Positions 46,329-54,074 of a DNA stretch of 64,000 nucleotides are shown here, in pieces. The notes under the pieces are model-generated. The model saw only the letters and a program-made list of their open reading frames with translations, was not told where the DNA came from and did not search any database. Made by a program: the position numbers and the translations under genes. The stretch is from Streptomyces chrestomyceticus JCM 4735 (lineage in GTDB: Bacteria > Actinomycetota > Actinomycetes > Streptomycetales > Streptomycetaceae), in assembly GCF_003865135.1 (NCBI RefSeq), contig NZ_BHZC01000001.1:4650001-4714000 (forward strand). Direction: 5' to 3'. Positions within the stretch are counted from its first letter, which is position 1. The number at the start of each line of letters is the position of its first letter.

Positions 46329-47102
46329 TCAGTCGCGGCTCCCGCCCTCTCCGCGGGTAGGCGCGGTACGCACCGCTCGCGCCCTGGCCCGATGCGCCTT
46401 CTGTCGGCAGGCTCCGCCGCAGAACCGAGCCGGCCGCCCCGTCCGCGCGGAAGAAACAGGGTCACCGCACACCTCGCACAGAGTTTCGTTACGGCCCTGC
46501 GCTTGTCGGGGAAGTTTCGTCACACCTCTGCCGACCCGCAACCCGTCGCACATCAACGTCGTCATCCGCCCCTGCGACGCCCCTGACGAAACCCGCCGCT
46601 GCTCCATCGAGAGACACCCGACCAGGAGGGCCAGGACATCGTCGAGGCTGACGTCCTTCCTTACGCCGCCCGCCTCTTGGGCCCGTACGAGCAAGACGCC
46701 CAGGGCCTCGGTGAAGTCCCGTTCGGCCTGCGGCGAGGGCTGGTAACCACCCTCGCCGGCCGCTTCCAGCGCGTCGCACAGCGCCTTGTTACGGGACGCC
46801 AGCCGGATCACCGACGCGAGGAACCGGAAGAAGACGGCAACGGGGTCCGCGGCATCCGCCAAGTCCCTTGCCGTGTCGGTGAAAAGCCGCACCCGGTCGG
46901 CGACTGCTGCTCTGAACAGCGCGTCTTTGGAGGGGAAATGACGATAGACGGTGCCAGCACCGACTCCGGCGCGCCGCGCGATCTCGCCCAGCGGTACACC
47001 CAACCCCTGCTCTTCGAAAGCGGTTCGGGCCGCTTGCAGCACCAGCTCCCTGTTGCGCCGCGCGTCCGCCCGCGCAGGGGCGGACGCCCCACTCGTCACC
47101 AT
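46329..47102 (-). CDS. TetR regulator with a C-terminal Cys-rich (zinc-ribbon-like) tail
   Basis: 257 aa. Residues about 15-65 are the TetR helix-turn-helix (VLQAARTAFEEQGLGVPLGE, then ARRAGVGAGTVYRHFPSKDA). The C-terminal domain follows to about 195. Residues about 213-245 add CEVCGDPV...RFCGGACRQKAHRARAR, a CxxC plus CxxxC pattern resembling small treble-clef or zinc-ribbon modules. Such a tail is not part of the TetR family and could bind zinc and contact nucleic acid. Its start overlaps the end of the small gene upstream. Confidence 0.85.
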   Translation of the reverse strand: MVTSGASAPARADARRNRELVLQAARTAFEEQGLGVPLGEIARRAGVGAGTVYRHFPSKDALFRAAVADRVRLFTDTARDLADAADPVAVFFRFLASVIRLASRNKALCDALEAAGEGGYQPSPQAERDFTEALGVLLVRAQEAGGVRKDVSLDDVLALLVGCLSMEQRRVSSGASQGRMTTLMCDGLRVGRGVTKLPRQAQGRNETLCEVCGDPVSSARTGRPARFCGGACRQKAHRARARAVRTAPTRGEGGSRD

Positions 47103-47518
47103 CTCGCCCTCCTCAGAACCGTCGACTTCCGGTACGAGCGGTCTTCGCGCTCAACCGGGTCATTCGTTCCGATTCTAGAGGGGCCTGAGATCAAGATCAC
47201 CAACAGCCGCGCCGCTGCGGTGACGGGAGCAACAGACCCGCAGGGGTACGCGGCGACCTCGGCCATGTAGGTGCCGCCGTCGTAGCGAGCGGGTGCGGGA
47301 CCGGGAGCGCACGAGCCTTCAGCGTCCAGCCTCACTCCGGCTCTCCCGCCCCGCCACCGGAGTACGACCGAACGGCGGAGCCCCACCACGGCCGCGCCGT
47401 CACGGCCACGGCGCACGAAGCCAAGACACGGCCACTCGCCTTCGCTGTCACGCCACAGCGCCCAACTGAGCGCATTCACAAGTTCGTTGGCCGCCACAGG
47501 GTCGCTCTCGCCCAGCAC
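47096..47518 (-). CDS. Small protein of unknown function next to a parS site
   Basis: 140 aa from GTG 47518; an in-frame GTG a few codons on is an alternative. The first about 100 codons show strong GC3 bias and the sequence (NELVNALSWALWRDSEGEWP, later YMAEVAAYPCGSVAPVTAAA) looks like real coding. The last 30 residues are less typical. I recognise no family. It overlaps the TetR start by 7 bases. A parS core ends 5 bases upstream of the start codon. Confidence 0.55.
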   Translation of the reverse strand: MLGESDPVAANELVNALSWALWRDSEGEWPCLGFVRRGRDGAAVVGLRRSVVLRWRGGRAGVRLDAEGSCAPGPAPARYDGGTYMAEVAAYPCGSVAPVTAAARLLVILISGPSRIGTNDPVEREDRSYRKSTVLRRARW

Positions 47519-47521
47519 CCC

Positions 47522-47537
47522 GGTTTCACGTGAAACA
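47522..47537. other. parS site
   Basis: GGTTTCACGTGAAACA, with the 14-base core GTTTCACGTGAAAC at 47523-47536 perfect. It is the first of two sites 44 bases apart and lies just upstream of the small gene ending at 47518. Confidence 0.93.
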
Positions 47538-47550
47538 GCTACCGACCGAC

Positions 47551-47589
47551 AAAAAAATGGGGTGTCGTTTCACGTGAAACGACACCCCA
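47551..47589 (-). terminator. Intrinsic terminator whose stem is a parS site
   Basis: A perfect 32-base palindrome (47558-47589) has the parS core GTTTCACGTGAAAC (47567-47580) at its centre and GGGGTGTC/GACACCCC arms. On the minus strand it is followed directly by seven T (47557-47551), as in a rho-independent terminator. It lies 43 bases past the stop of the aminotransferase gene (47633). Confidence 0.9.
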
Positions 47590-47632
47590 GGTACCGCGCG
47601 CCGAAGGCGCTGCGCGGCGAGCGCTCAGAGCC

Positions 47633-48787
47633 TCAGCCCGCGATGACCTCATCCCAAGCCGCGCCCGCCGCCGCGGCCGCCCCGTCACCGTCCACCGTGA
47701 CACCGAGCGCCCGCAGTCCCGCCGCCAACGCCGCGAGGGACGCCAGCACCACACCCCGCTCTGCCGCCTGACCGTAGTGGTTCAACCGGATCATCTCCTT
47801 GGCCAGCGCCCCGGCCGCAGCCTGGACGGGCACCACGACCGTTCCGTCCGCCGCGTCCAGCGCAGCGGAGACGATGTCGCGGGCGTCCATGTCGGCAGGC
47901 ACGCGCAGCGTCGTGGCCGCGGGGGCCGCGTCCTCGTCCCGCAGTACGTACGGGGACAGGGCACCGAGCGCACGCACACCTGCCCGTACCGCCGCCGCGG
48001 CCGCCCGGTGACGGGTGATGACCGCGTCCAGGCCCTCCGCCTCGACCCGGTCCACGGCCTGCTCCAGAGCGAGCATCTCCAGTTGTGCCGGAGCGTGCGG
48101 CAGCGCGGTACGTCCGCCGTCGATCCACCGCTCCTTCCAGTCCAGCAGCGAGAGGTAGGAGCGACGGGGAGCCTGCTCGTTGGCCGCGATGCGCTCCCAG
48201 GCCCGGGCGCTCACCGAGACGGCCGAGACGCCGGCCGGCCCGCCCAGCGCCTTCTGCCCGCCGATCACGCACAGGTCGACGCCCCAGTCGTCGGTGAGCA
48301 GCGGTTCCGCTCCCACCGAGGCCACGGCGTCGAGCATGAACAGCGCGCCGTGCTCTCGCACGACGGCACCGATCTCGGCGACCGGGTTGGTGTTACCGGT
48401 CGCCGCCTCGGCGTGCACCAGGCTCACGAAGTCGATGGCGGGGTGCTCACGCAACGCCTCCGCCACCTGCTCCGGGCGCACGGCCCCCGTGAACGGTGCG
48501 CTGATCGTGACGAACTCGGCGCCGCAGGACCGCAGCCAGCCGCCGAAGGTCTCGCCGTACGGTCCGGTCACGATGTTGAGCGCCGTGTTGCCGGGGCCCA
48601 CGGCAGAACGGATGCACGCCTCCAGCGGCAGCAACGCCTCACCCTGCATGGCCACGACGTCGGCCTGGGTGCGCATCAGCGCCGCGACCTTGTCCTCGAT
48701 CCGCGCGAAGTGTCCGGCGGTGAGCGGCGGCAGATCGAGCAGATCCGGGGCGTCGGAGGTCGTGTTCACGGCGGTCACGTCAGTCAC
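47633..48787 (-). CDS. Class V aminotransferase (alanine-glyoxylate aminotransferase family)
   Basis: 384 aa from GTG 48787 with GGAAGG upstream; the frame extends to 48895 but without support. Fold-type I PLP enzyme: GPGNTALNIVTGPYGETFGG, HAEAATGNTNPVAEIG, FMLDAVASVGAEPLLTDDWG and the PLP lysine in CVIGGQKALGGPAG. The family moves amino groups to glyoxylate or pyruvate, or cleaves phosphonates; the exact substrate is not clear. It ends in a parS-containing terminator. Confidence 0.88.
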   Translation of the reverse strand: MTDVTAVNTTSDAPDLLDLPPLTAGHFARIEDKVAALMRTQADVVAMQGEALLPLEACIRSAVGPGNTALNIVTGPYGETFGGWLRSCGAEFVTISAPFTGAVRPEQVAEALREHPAIDFVSLVHAEAATGNTNPVAEIGAVVREHGALFMLDAVASVGAEPLLTDDWGVDLCVIGGQKALGGPAGVSAVSVSARAWERIAANEQAPRRSYLSLLDWKERWIDGGRTALPHAPAQLEMLALEQAVDRVEAEGLDAVITRHRAAAAAVRAGVRALGALSPYVLRDEDAAPAATTLRVPADMDARDIVSAALDAADGTVVVPVQAAAGALAKEMIRLNHYGQAAERGVVLASLAALAAGLRALGVTVDGDGAAAAAGAAWDEVIAG

Positions 48788-48897
48788 GGTGGCCTTCCAG
48801 CGGTAGCGGGCCGCGGTGCGGCGGCTCCTGATATGTGGCACGACTGTACGTCCGGGGCAGTCACCCCTGCCGTACGGGCTCGCGTCCCCCGCCACCG

Positions 48898-50358
48898 TCA
48901 GCGACCGCGCCAGCCCTCCGCATCGACTCCACCCGGCACCGACTCTGCGGGCTCGTACGGGCCCCGGGTGAAGACGAAGGTGCCCACGTCCAGGTGGCTG
49001 ACCGAGCCGTCCTCACCACGGACGACACGCAGCCTCTCACCGGCGAAGTAGCCGTCCAGCCCGGTCCAGGTGCCATCGGCCTCCGCACGGAACCGCGAAG
49101 CCCGGCCCCCCGGGCCCGAGAGGAGCGAGATCTCCAGCGCCCGTGCCGCACCCAACTGCAGGACGTACGGGTGCGCGCCCCAGTACCACGGCCCGGTGAG
49201 GGCCAGCAGGTCCTCGTCCAGCGGTCCGGCCAACGGGCTCCACGGCTCGGGAATGCGCGGCTCCCGCTCTGCGACGATCCCGGCCAGATCGGCGGCGACG
49301 GCGCTGACGGCCGGACCCGACGTGCAGTTCGCCAGCACGACACCGGCGACGTCTTCGGCAACGTCGACCCACAGGGACGCCAGGAAGCCGGGCATGGATC
49401 CGGTGTGGCCGAACAGCAGGCGCCCGTTCCACCGTACGAGCTGAAGCCCGAGCCCGAAGCCGCCGTCCCACGCCGCATCCTCGGGCGGTACCGACGGCGT
49501 ACGCATCTCGGCCAGGGTGGCGGCGCTGAGCACCCGGTCGTCACCACGGACCAGGAACGCCGCCCAGCGCCCCAGGTCCTCGACCGTGGACCAGAGCTGT
49601 CCGGCCGGGCTCATCAGGCCGGTGTCCTGGGCGGGCTCCGGCAACATCACGTCCGCCCAGGGATGCACCGCCCACCCGTCGGCATACGGCGCCTGCGGCT
49701 GGAGCGTCGTACGGCCCATGCCCAGCGGTTCCAGCACCTCCCGGCGCAGCACCTCACCCCAGGGCTGCCCACCGCGCAGGCGCTCGACCAGGGAGCCCAG
49801 CAGGGCGTAACCCGGATTGGAGTAGTGGAACCGCCGCCCGGCGGACATACGGCGCGGATCTCCCTCGAAAAGATCGCCGGGCTCCGGCCTCAGGGTCCCG
49901 GGTGTCCGCTCCCACCAGGGACCACGAGCTTCGGCCGCCAGCCCCGAGCTGTGCGAGAGGAGCTGGGCGACGGTCACGTCCGGAGCCGCGCTGCCCGGCA
50001 CATGCTTGCCGAGCGGATCGTCCAGGGTGAGCAGCCCTTCGTCACGCAGCCGCAGCACCAGTACCGCGACAAACGTCTTGGTGATCGAACCGATCCGGTA
50101 CTGAACACCCACACCGCCGCCGGCGCCGTCGTCGCTGCCGCTACGAGACGCAGCCCAGGCCACCTTCCCGTCCCGGATCACCGCGCCCGTCAGCGACGGC
50201 GCGCGTCCCTCGGCCTGGCCGACCGCCAGCCGCCGCAACAGTGCCCGCCTCGTCTCCGGCAGCAAGGCCCCGAACGGCTCCGCCTCGTGCTCTCCCGTAC
50301 CGACCAGCTCCCCGTCTGATCCCCGTTCCTGGCGCACGTCGGACGGCTCCCCACTCAT
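48898..50358 (-). CDS. Serine hydrolase of the class C beta-lactamase/PBP4-like family
   Basis: 486 aa from ATG 50358, preceded by GAGGAG. Active-site motifs: SITK (in RIGSITKTFVAVLVLRLRDE) near residue 90, YSN (in FHYSNPGYALLG), and HTG in LLFGHTGSMPGF in place of KTG. There is no signal peptide, so it is probably cytoplasmic, as are many esterase-like members. The C-terminal about 100 residues form a lipocalin-like extra domain (GPWYWGAHPYVLQLG onwards). The start is divergent from a MerR gene. Confidence 0.88.
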   Translation of the reverse strand: MSGEPSDVRQERGSDGELVGTGEHEAEPFGALLPETRRALLRRLAVGQAEGRAPSLTGAVIRDGKVAWAASRSGSDDGAGGGVGVQYRIGSITKTFVAVLVLRLRDEGLLTLDDPLGKHVPGSAAPDVTVAQLLSHSSGLAAEARGPWWERTPGTLRPEPGDLFEGDPRRMSAGRRFHYSNPGYALLGSLVERLRGGQPWGEVLRREVLEPLGMGRTTLQPQAPYADGWAVHPWADVMLPEPAQDTGLMSPAGQLWSTVEDLGRWAAFLVRGDDRVLSAATLAEMRTPSVPPEDAAWDGGFGLGLQLVRWNGRLLFGHTGSMPGFLASLWVDVAEDVAGVVLANCTSGPAVSAVAADLAGIVAEREPRIPEPWSPLAGPLDEDLLALTGPWYWGAHPYVLQLGAARALEISLLSGPGGRASRFRAEADGTWTGLDGYFAGERLRVVRGEDGSVSHLDVGTFVFTRGPYEPAESVPGGVDAEGWRGR

Positions 50359-50526
50359 GGCACTCCTCGACAGGTCAACAACCACGGTCCGGACAAGGAT
50401 GGAGCACCCGGCCCACCGCCCGCACCGTCAAATCCGTCCGAGCCCCTGGACATGACGCCGACGTCAACGGCTACGGTCGTCACGGCGCCCGGAACAGCAC
50501 CGTGCCGGGCCCGGACGGGGGCGGAC

Positions 50527-50961
50527 ATGCGGATCGGAGAACTCGCCGAGCGAGCGGGTACCACCACTCGCACCTTGCGGTACTACGAAGCGCGCGGGCT
50601 GCTCCACGCCGAGCGCACGGCCAACGGTCACCGCACCTACGACGATGCCGACCTCAGGCTGCTGCGGCAGATCCAGGTGCTGCAACGCTTCGGCTTCGAA
50701 CTGGAAGAGACCCGGCCCTTCGTGGAATGCCTGCGCGCCGGCCACCCAGCAGGCGACGCCTGCCCCGCCTCGGTCCAGGTCTACCGGCGCAAGCTGGCCG
50801 AACTGGACGCCTGCATCGCGCAACTCCAGGAGGTACGGGAGCAGGTGGGCGATCAACTGGCCCGCGCCGAAGAGGCCATGAACGAGCTGGCCGGCCCGGT
50901 CACACAACCCGGAGGGCCCCAGCCTCACCCACTGTGCGAGCTCACCCGCGCCGAGAGCTGA
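50527..50961 (+). CDS. MerR family transcriptional regulator
   Basis: 144 aa from ATG 50527, with GGGGGCGG upstream. The N-terminal MRIGELAERAGTTTRTLRYY headpiece is standard, followed by a dimerisation helix. Two Cys (CLRAGHPAGDAC, about residues 71-82) occur at the start of the helix where thiol- or metal-sensing MerR proteins place ligands; whether they bind metal is not known. It is divergent from the serine hydrolase, its most likely target. The last 20 bases overlap the convergent gene. Confidence 0.88.
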   Translation: MRIGELAERAGTTTRTLRYYEARGLLHAERTANGHRTYDDADLRLLRQIQVLQRFGFELEETRPFVECLRAGHPAGDACPASVQVYRRKLAELDACIAQLQEVREQVGDQLARAEEAMNELAGPVTQPGGPQPHPLCELTRAES

Positions 50962-51658
50962 CTCCACCCGCCACCGATGCACCGGCCCCTTCGCCCAACG
51001 ACACGATGGCCTCCCCGAGGATCTGCTGTTCCTCCGCCATGAGCCACCGCGCCGCATGGACCATGTGCAGCACCGACCGGAGCCGGTCACGATCCTGCTC
51101 GGAACCGAGATCACTCAGGTACGCCGGCAGGATCATCCCCAGCGCCCTGAGGTCCTGCTGCTCGCAGAGCCTGGCCAGCAGCCCCGCCAGCAACGCGCCC
51201 TCAGCCTGCCGACCTCCCGCCGCTTCCGTCACCTCCTGTCCCACTGCTGTCCCCCGCAACCCTTCCGCGATGGCGAGACGGTTCCACATCCCGTAGTCCC
51301 CGCCCGGAGCGTCCTCCACCCGCTCGGCAGCGCGCTGAAAGTACTCGTGCGCCACAGCGGTCTCACCCAGCTCCCGGTGGGCACGCGCCATGTTCGCGTA
51401 CAGGGACGCGTAGAACCCGCTGACGCGTTCGTCGCTCACCCGGTCCGCCCGGTCCAAGCACTCCTGATTCCACCGGAGCGTCTCCTCCGGCGTGTCCTGG
51501 TGCCGTGCCACGTAATGAGCGGCGACACATGCCTCGTAATCGTCACTCGCTTCTTCCCACGCCTCCAGGAAAAGACGGAGCGCGATGCCGTCCTCGCCCC
51601 GCGCCTCGGCCTCCATGCCGTGCACGCACAGCCGCACCACATGATTGTTCGCGTCCAT
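50942..51658 (-). CDS. Helical repeat (TPR-like) protein
   Basis: 238 aa from ATG 51658, with AAGGGGAG upstream. Almost entirely alpha-helical, with tandem helix pairs resembling tetratricopeptide repeats: MEAEARGEDGIALRLFLEAW, EETLRWNQECLDRADR, SLYANMARAHRELGETAVAH. No enzymatic motif. It follows the MerR-clamp fusion by 14 bases on the same strand, so the pair forms an operon. A protein-interaction role is likely (inference). Confidence 0.75.
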   Translation of the reverse strand: MDANNHVVRLCVHGMEAEARGEDGIALRLFLEAWEEASDDYEACVAAHYVARHQDTPEETLRWNQECLDRADRVSDERVSGFYASLYANMARAHRELGETAVAHEYFQRAAERVEDAPGGDYGMWNRLAIAEGLRGTAVGQEVTEAAGGRQAEGALLAGLLARLCEQQDLRALGMILPAYLSDLGSEQDRDRLRSVLHMVHAARWLMAEEQQILGEAIVSLGEGAGASVAGGVSSRRG

Positions 51659-51672
51659 CGTTCGGCTCCCCT

Positions 51673-52797
51673 TCAGCCTGTTTCACGTGAAACAAGCACC
51701 CGCACCGGCATGACCAAGGTGGTGAAACTGCCTTGGTCAGCGGAGCGCACGACGACCGGCTCGCTCTCGGAAGCGACCTCCAGCAGCACATCGGGCCCCA
51801 CCCCCGCGTCCAGAGCGGGAACGAGCACCGCCGGATCGAAGGCGATACGCAACGGCGGACCCGAGCAGACCGCACCCACCTCGACCGCCGATCGCCCTCC
51901 GCCTCCGCTCTCGTCCCCGCCTCCACCTCCGCTGACAACCACCTCCTGTGCTCCAACCCGCACTGTGATCACAGCGCCCTTCTCCCGCTCGGCGAAAGCC
52001 TCACGGAGCGCCGTCCGGTCCGCAATGATCCGATGCCGGACGGTCCCCATTCCGTCCAGCACCACCCGGTAATCGGGAAACTCCCCCGCACGCCCCACGA
52101 ACGGGCGGCACTCCCCGCTGTCCCCGATCAGGCGTCCTTCGTCACCGTTCACCTCGATGTCGACGTGCTGGTGTCGCAGTGCCCACACCGCCATGTCGGC
52201 CAGTTCTGCCGCATCGATCAGTAGCCGGGTCGGAGCGCCACCCGCCGTCATCGCCCGCAGGGTCCGGACCGCCAACCGGTACCGGTCGGTGGCCACCACC
52301 CGCACCTCGCTGTCGTCGAGTTCGAGCAACACGCAGCCGAGCGCCGGATACTTCGCACGGGTCCCGGCGTCCGCGACCGCGGGCCCCACCTGCCGTACCG
52401 CGCTGGCCAGCTCCGCACCACCGACACCGGCCCGCCCCCGCGGCTGCTGCGGAGTCTCCGCCGGGCTCCCTCGCAGCATCTCCTCGATCAACGCCCGGGC
52501 GGCGTCCGCCGCCTGTCGCGTCCGATCCACGTGCGAGTACAGGACCGTACGGGCTTCCACCTCGCCCCCGTCCAGTACGGCCCTTGCATCCAGCAACGGC
52601 AGTCCTGCCTCCCGCAACCTGCGGAGCAACACAGCACGGCCCTCCTGCTCGGCCCCGTAGAACCGGTAGCCGCTCGCCGGGTCGACCTTGACGGGACGCA
52701 GGACTCCGCAGTCGTCATAGAAGCGCAGCGCGCTCGGAGCCAGGCCTACCCGCCGCCCGAACGCTCCGATGCCCAGCAGCTCATCGCTCTCGTCCAT
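51673..52797 (-). CDS. MerR regulator fused to DNA polymerase sliding-clamp (DnaN) domains
   Basis: 374 aa. Residues 7-75 form a MerR-type winged helix (GIGAFGRRVGLAPSALRFYD, then ASGYRFYGAEQEGRAVLLRR); 75-112 a dimerisation helix. From about 128 the protein looks like domains 2 and 3 of the bacterial beta clamp: LASAVRQVGPA, the hallmark VATDRYRLAVR (168-178), GEFPDYR (238-244), a Gly-rich loop (290-301), IAFDPAVLVPALDAG (318-332) and a C-terminal TTLVMPVRV (359-367). The clamp's first domain is missing. No replication genes adjoin it. The last codons (VSRET) are encoded by a parS site. Ligand and role are unknown. Confidence 0.85.
   Translation of the reverse strand: MDESDELLGIGAFGRRVGLAPSALRFYDDCGVLRPVKVDPASGYRFYGAEQEGRAVLLRRLREAGLPLLDARAVLDGGEVEARTVLYSHVDRTRQAADAARALIEEMLRGSPAETPQQPRGRAGVGGAELASAVRQVGPAVADAGTRAKYPALGCVLLELDDSEVRVVATDRYRLAVRTLRAMTAGGAPTRLLIDAAELADMAVWALRHQHVDIEVNGDEGRLIGDSGECRPFVGRAGEFPDYRVVLDGMGTVRHRIIADRTALREAFAEREKGAVITVRVGAQEVVVSGGGGGDESGGGGRSAVEVGAVCSGPPLRIAFDPAVLVPALDAGVGPDVLLEVASESEPVVVRSADQGSFTTLVMPVRVLVSRETG
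51679..51694. other. parS site in the last codons of the MerR-clamp gene
   Basis: TGTTTCACGTGAAACA, a full 16-of-16 match to the Streptomyces parS consensus. It lies inside the coding sequence, 6 bases before the end of the stop codon, and 21 bases upstream of the next gene. Confidence 0.95.
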
Positions 52798-52866
52798 GAC
52801 CGCGATTGTGGGACTTCAAGCAACCTGAAGGTCAAAGCCGAGCCGGTGGCGCCGCGCTCCCGTCAC

Positions 52867-53265
52867 CTACGCGGGCGTTCGGCCGAGTGCCTGCCAGACC
52901 CGGCCGCGCAACAGCTCGTACTCGTCGGCACGGCGCGGCAGTCGCCCCACAGGCCGCTCGACAACCCGCCTGCCGGACACCACCTGCCCACGCCTGAACT
53001 GCTCGTGCGTGAGGTCGACCTCGATGCCGCTGGGAAGCCGGTTCCACATGTGGTGCCCCTGCTGCTCCCCGTCGAGGTGCACCTCCCCGGCCAACAACTC
53101 GCCACCGAAGAAGTCGTGCACGACGAGAGCGGTGATGTCGCAGTGGCCCCAGGCCGGGTTGTCGGCGGTCCAGGGACTACGGAGGAGATCGTCGGGCGAA
53201 CACGTATCGGCGGCCCAGCCCGCGCGGATCGCTTGAGTGATGTCAGTGAGCGTCAGAGGAATCAT
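52867..53265 (-). CDS. YunG-like family protein
   Basis: 132 aa from ATG 53265; upstream in-frame starts reach 53331 but add a hydrophobic stretch without support. The core CSPDDLLRSPWTADNPAWGH, then CDITALVVHDFFGGELL and HMWNRLPSGIEVDLTHEQF, resembles the YunG family, with conserved Cys and His that suggest a papain/transglutaminase-like fold (inference). Function unknown. It is convergent with nothing; the MerR-clamp gene lies 69 bases downstream. Confidence 0.75.
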   Translation of the reverse strand: MIPLTLTDITQAIRAGWAADTCSPDDLLRSPWTADNPAWGHCDITALVVHDFFGGELLAGEVHLDGEQQGHHMWNRLPSGIEVDLTHEQFRRGQVVSGRRVVERPVGRLPRRADEYELLRGRVWQALGRTPA

Positions 53266-53353
53266 GGGGTGCAGCATCACAGCAGCCACTGACAACGCAG
53301 CCGTGATGCCAGACACCCCGCGCAAGCCCAACAGCCGTCGTCGTCATGGGCGA

Positions 53354-53965
53354 TCAGCTCAGTGGGACGAGTATCTCGCCACCGTGACCGGACGTCTGAG
53401 CCTCGTCCAGCATGAGGGCGGCGACCGTGGCACGCGAGATTCTGGGCGGCAGCAGCGGACGCGGCAGGTCGGCGAGCGGCACGAGACGGCGTCCGGGGCT
53501 CAAGGGCCCGTCCTTGAGGTCCGGGGCGTGGAACACCGTGGCGCCGGCGTCGAGGGCGATCTGGTCGGCCTCGGCCTTCTCGGCCAGTTCCGCGCCGACG
53601 AACGTCCGCATCACCGCCCGGTAGATCATTCCGCCCGCGCGTTCCGACGGGCCCGACCCCAGTGCACCGAGCCACACGGTGGGGCGTTGTGCGGCGGCGA
53701 GCAGCCTGGCGCCGGCGACGAGCGCCCCCGGGCCGTCGCCCTTGCCGATGCCGATGGCCGAGACGACCACGTCGGCATCATCCAGGCCGGGAAAGTTGCG
53801 GGGGCAGAAGACGTCCGCCCGCCGGACGTCGACCTGCCGCGAGGTGGCCACGGCGGCCCGATCCGGGGCGCGGACGAGAGCCACGACCTGGTGTCCCCGC
53901 TCAAGTGCCTGGTCGACGAGCAGGCGGCCGACCCGCCCGGACGCGCCGAGTACTGCGATGCGCAT
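53354..53965 (-). CDS. NAD(P)-binding oxidoreductase (atypical SDR)
   Basis: 203 aa. A Rossmann start MRIAVLGASGRVGRLLVDQA with the GxxGxxG dinucleotide motif, then DVRRADVF and VVVSAIGIGKG. It lacks the YxxxK pair, as NmrA-like/NAD(P)H-binding proteins do. The last 30 residues include LDEAQTSGHGGEILVPLS. It lies 109 bases from the SDR gene on the same strand and could be co-transcribed with it. Confidence 0.85.
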   Translation of the reverse strand: MRIAVLGASGRVGRLLVDQALERGHQVVALVRAPDRAAVATSRQVDVRRADVFCPRNFPGLDDADVVVSAIGIGKGDGPGALVAGARLLAAAQRPTVWLGALGSGPSERAGGMIYRAVMRTFVGAELAEKAEADQIALDAGATVFHAPDLKDGPLSPGRRLVPLADLPRPLLPPRISRATVAALMLDEAQTSGHGGEILVPLS

Positions 53966-54074
53966 GATGGTCCGTTCTCTGACTCGACTGACTCAACTGA
54001 CAGAACTGACGGGACGGCACGGCGCGGGCACACGCCCGCAGTCCCCGCTGCCTCCCTCTCGACCGCGACGCCCC

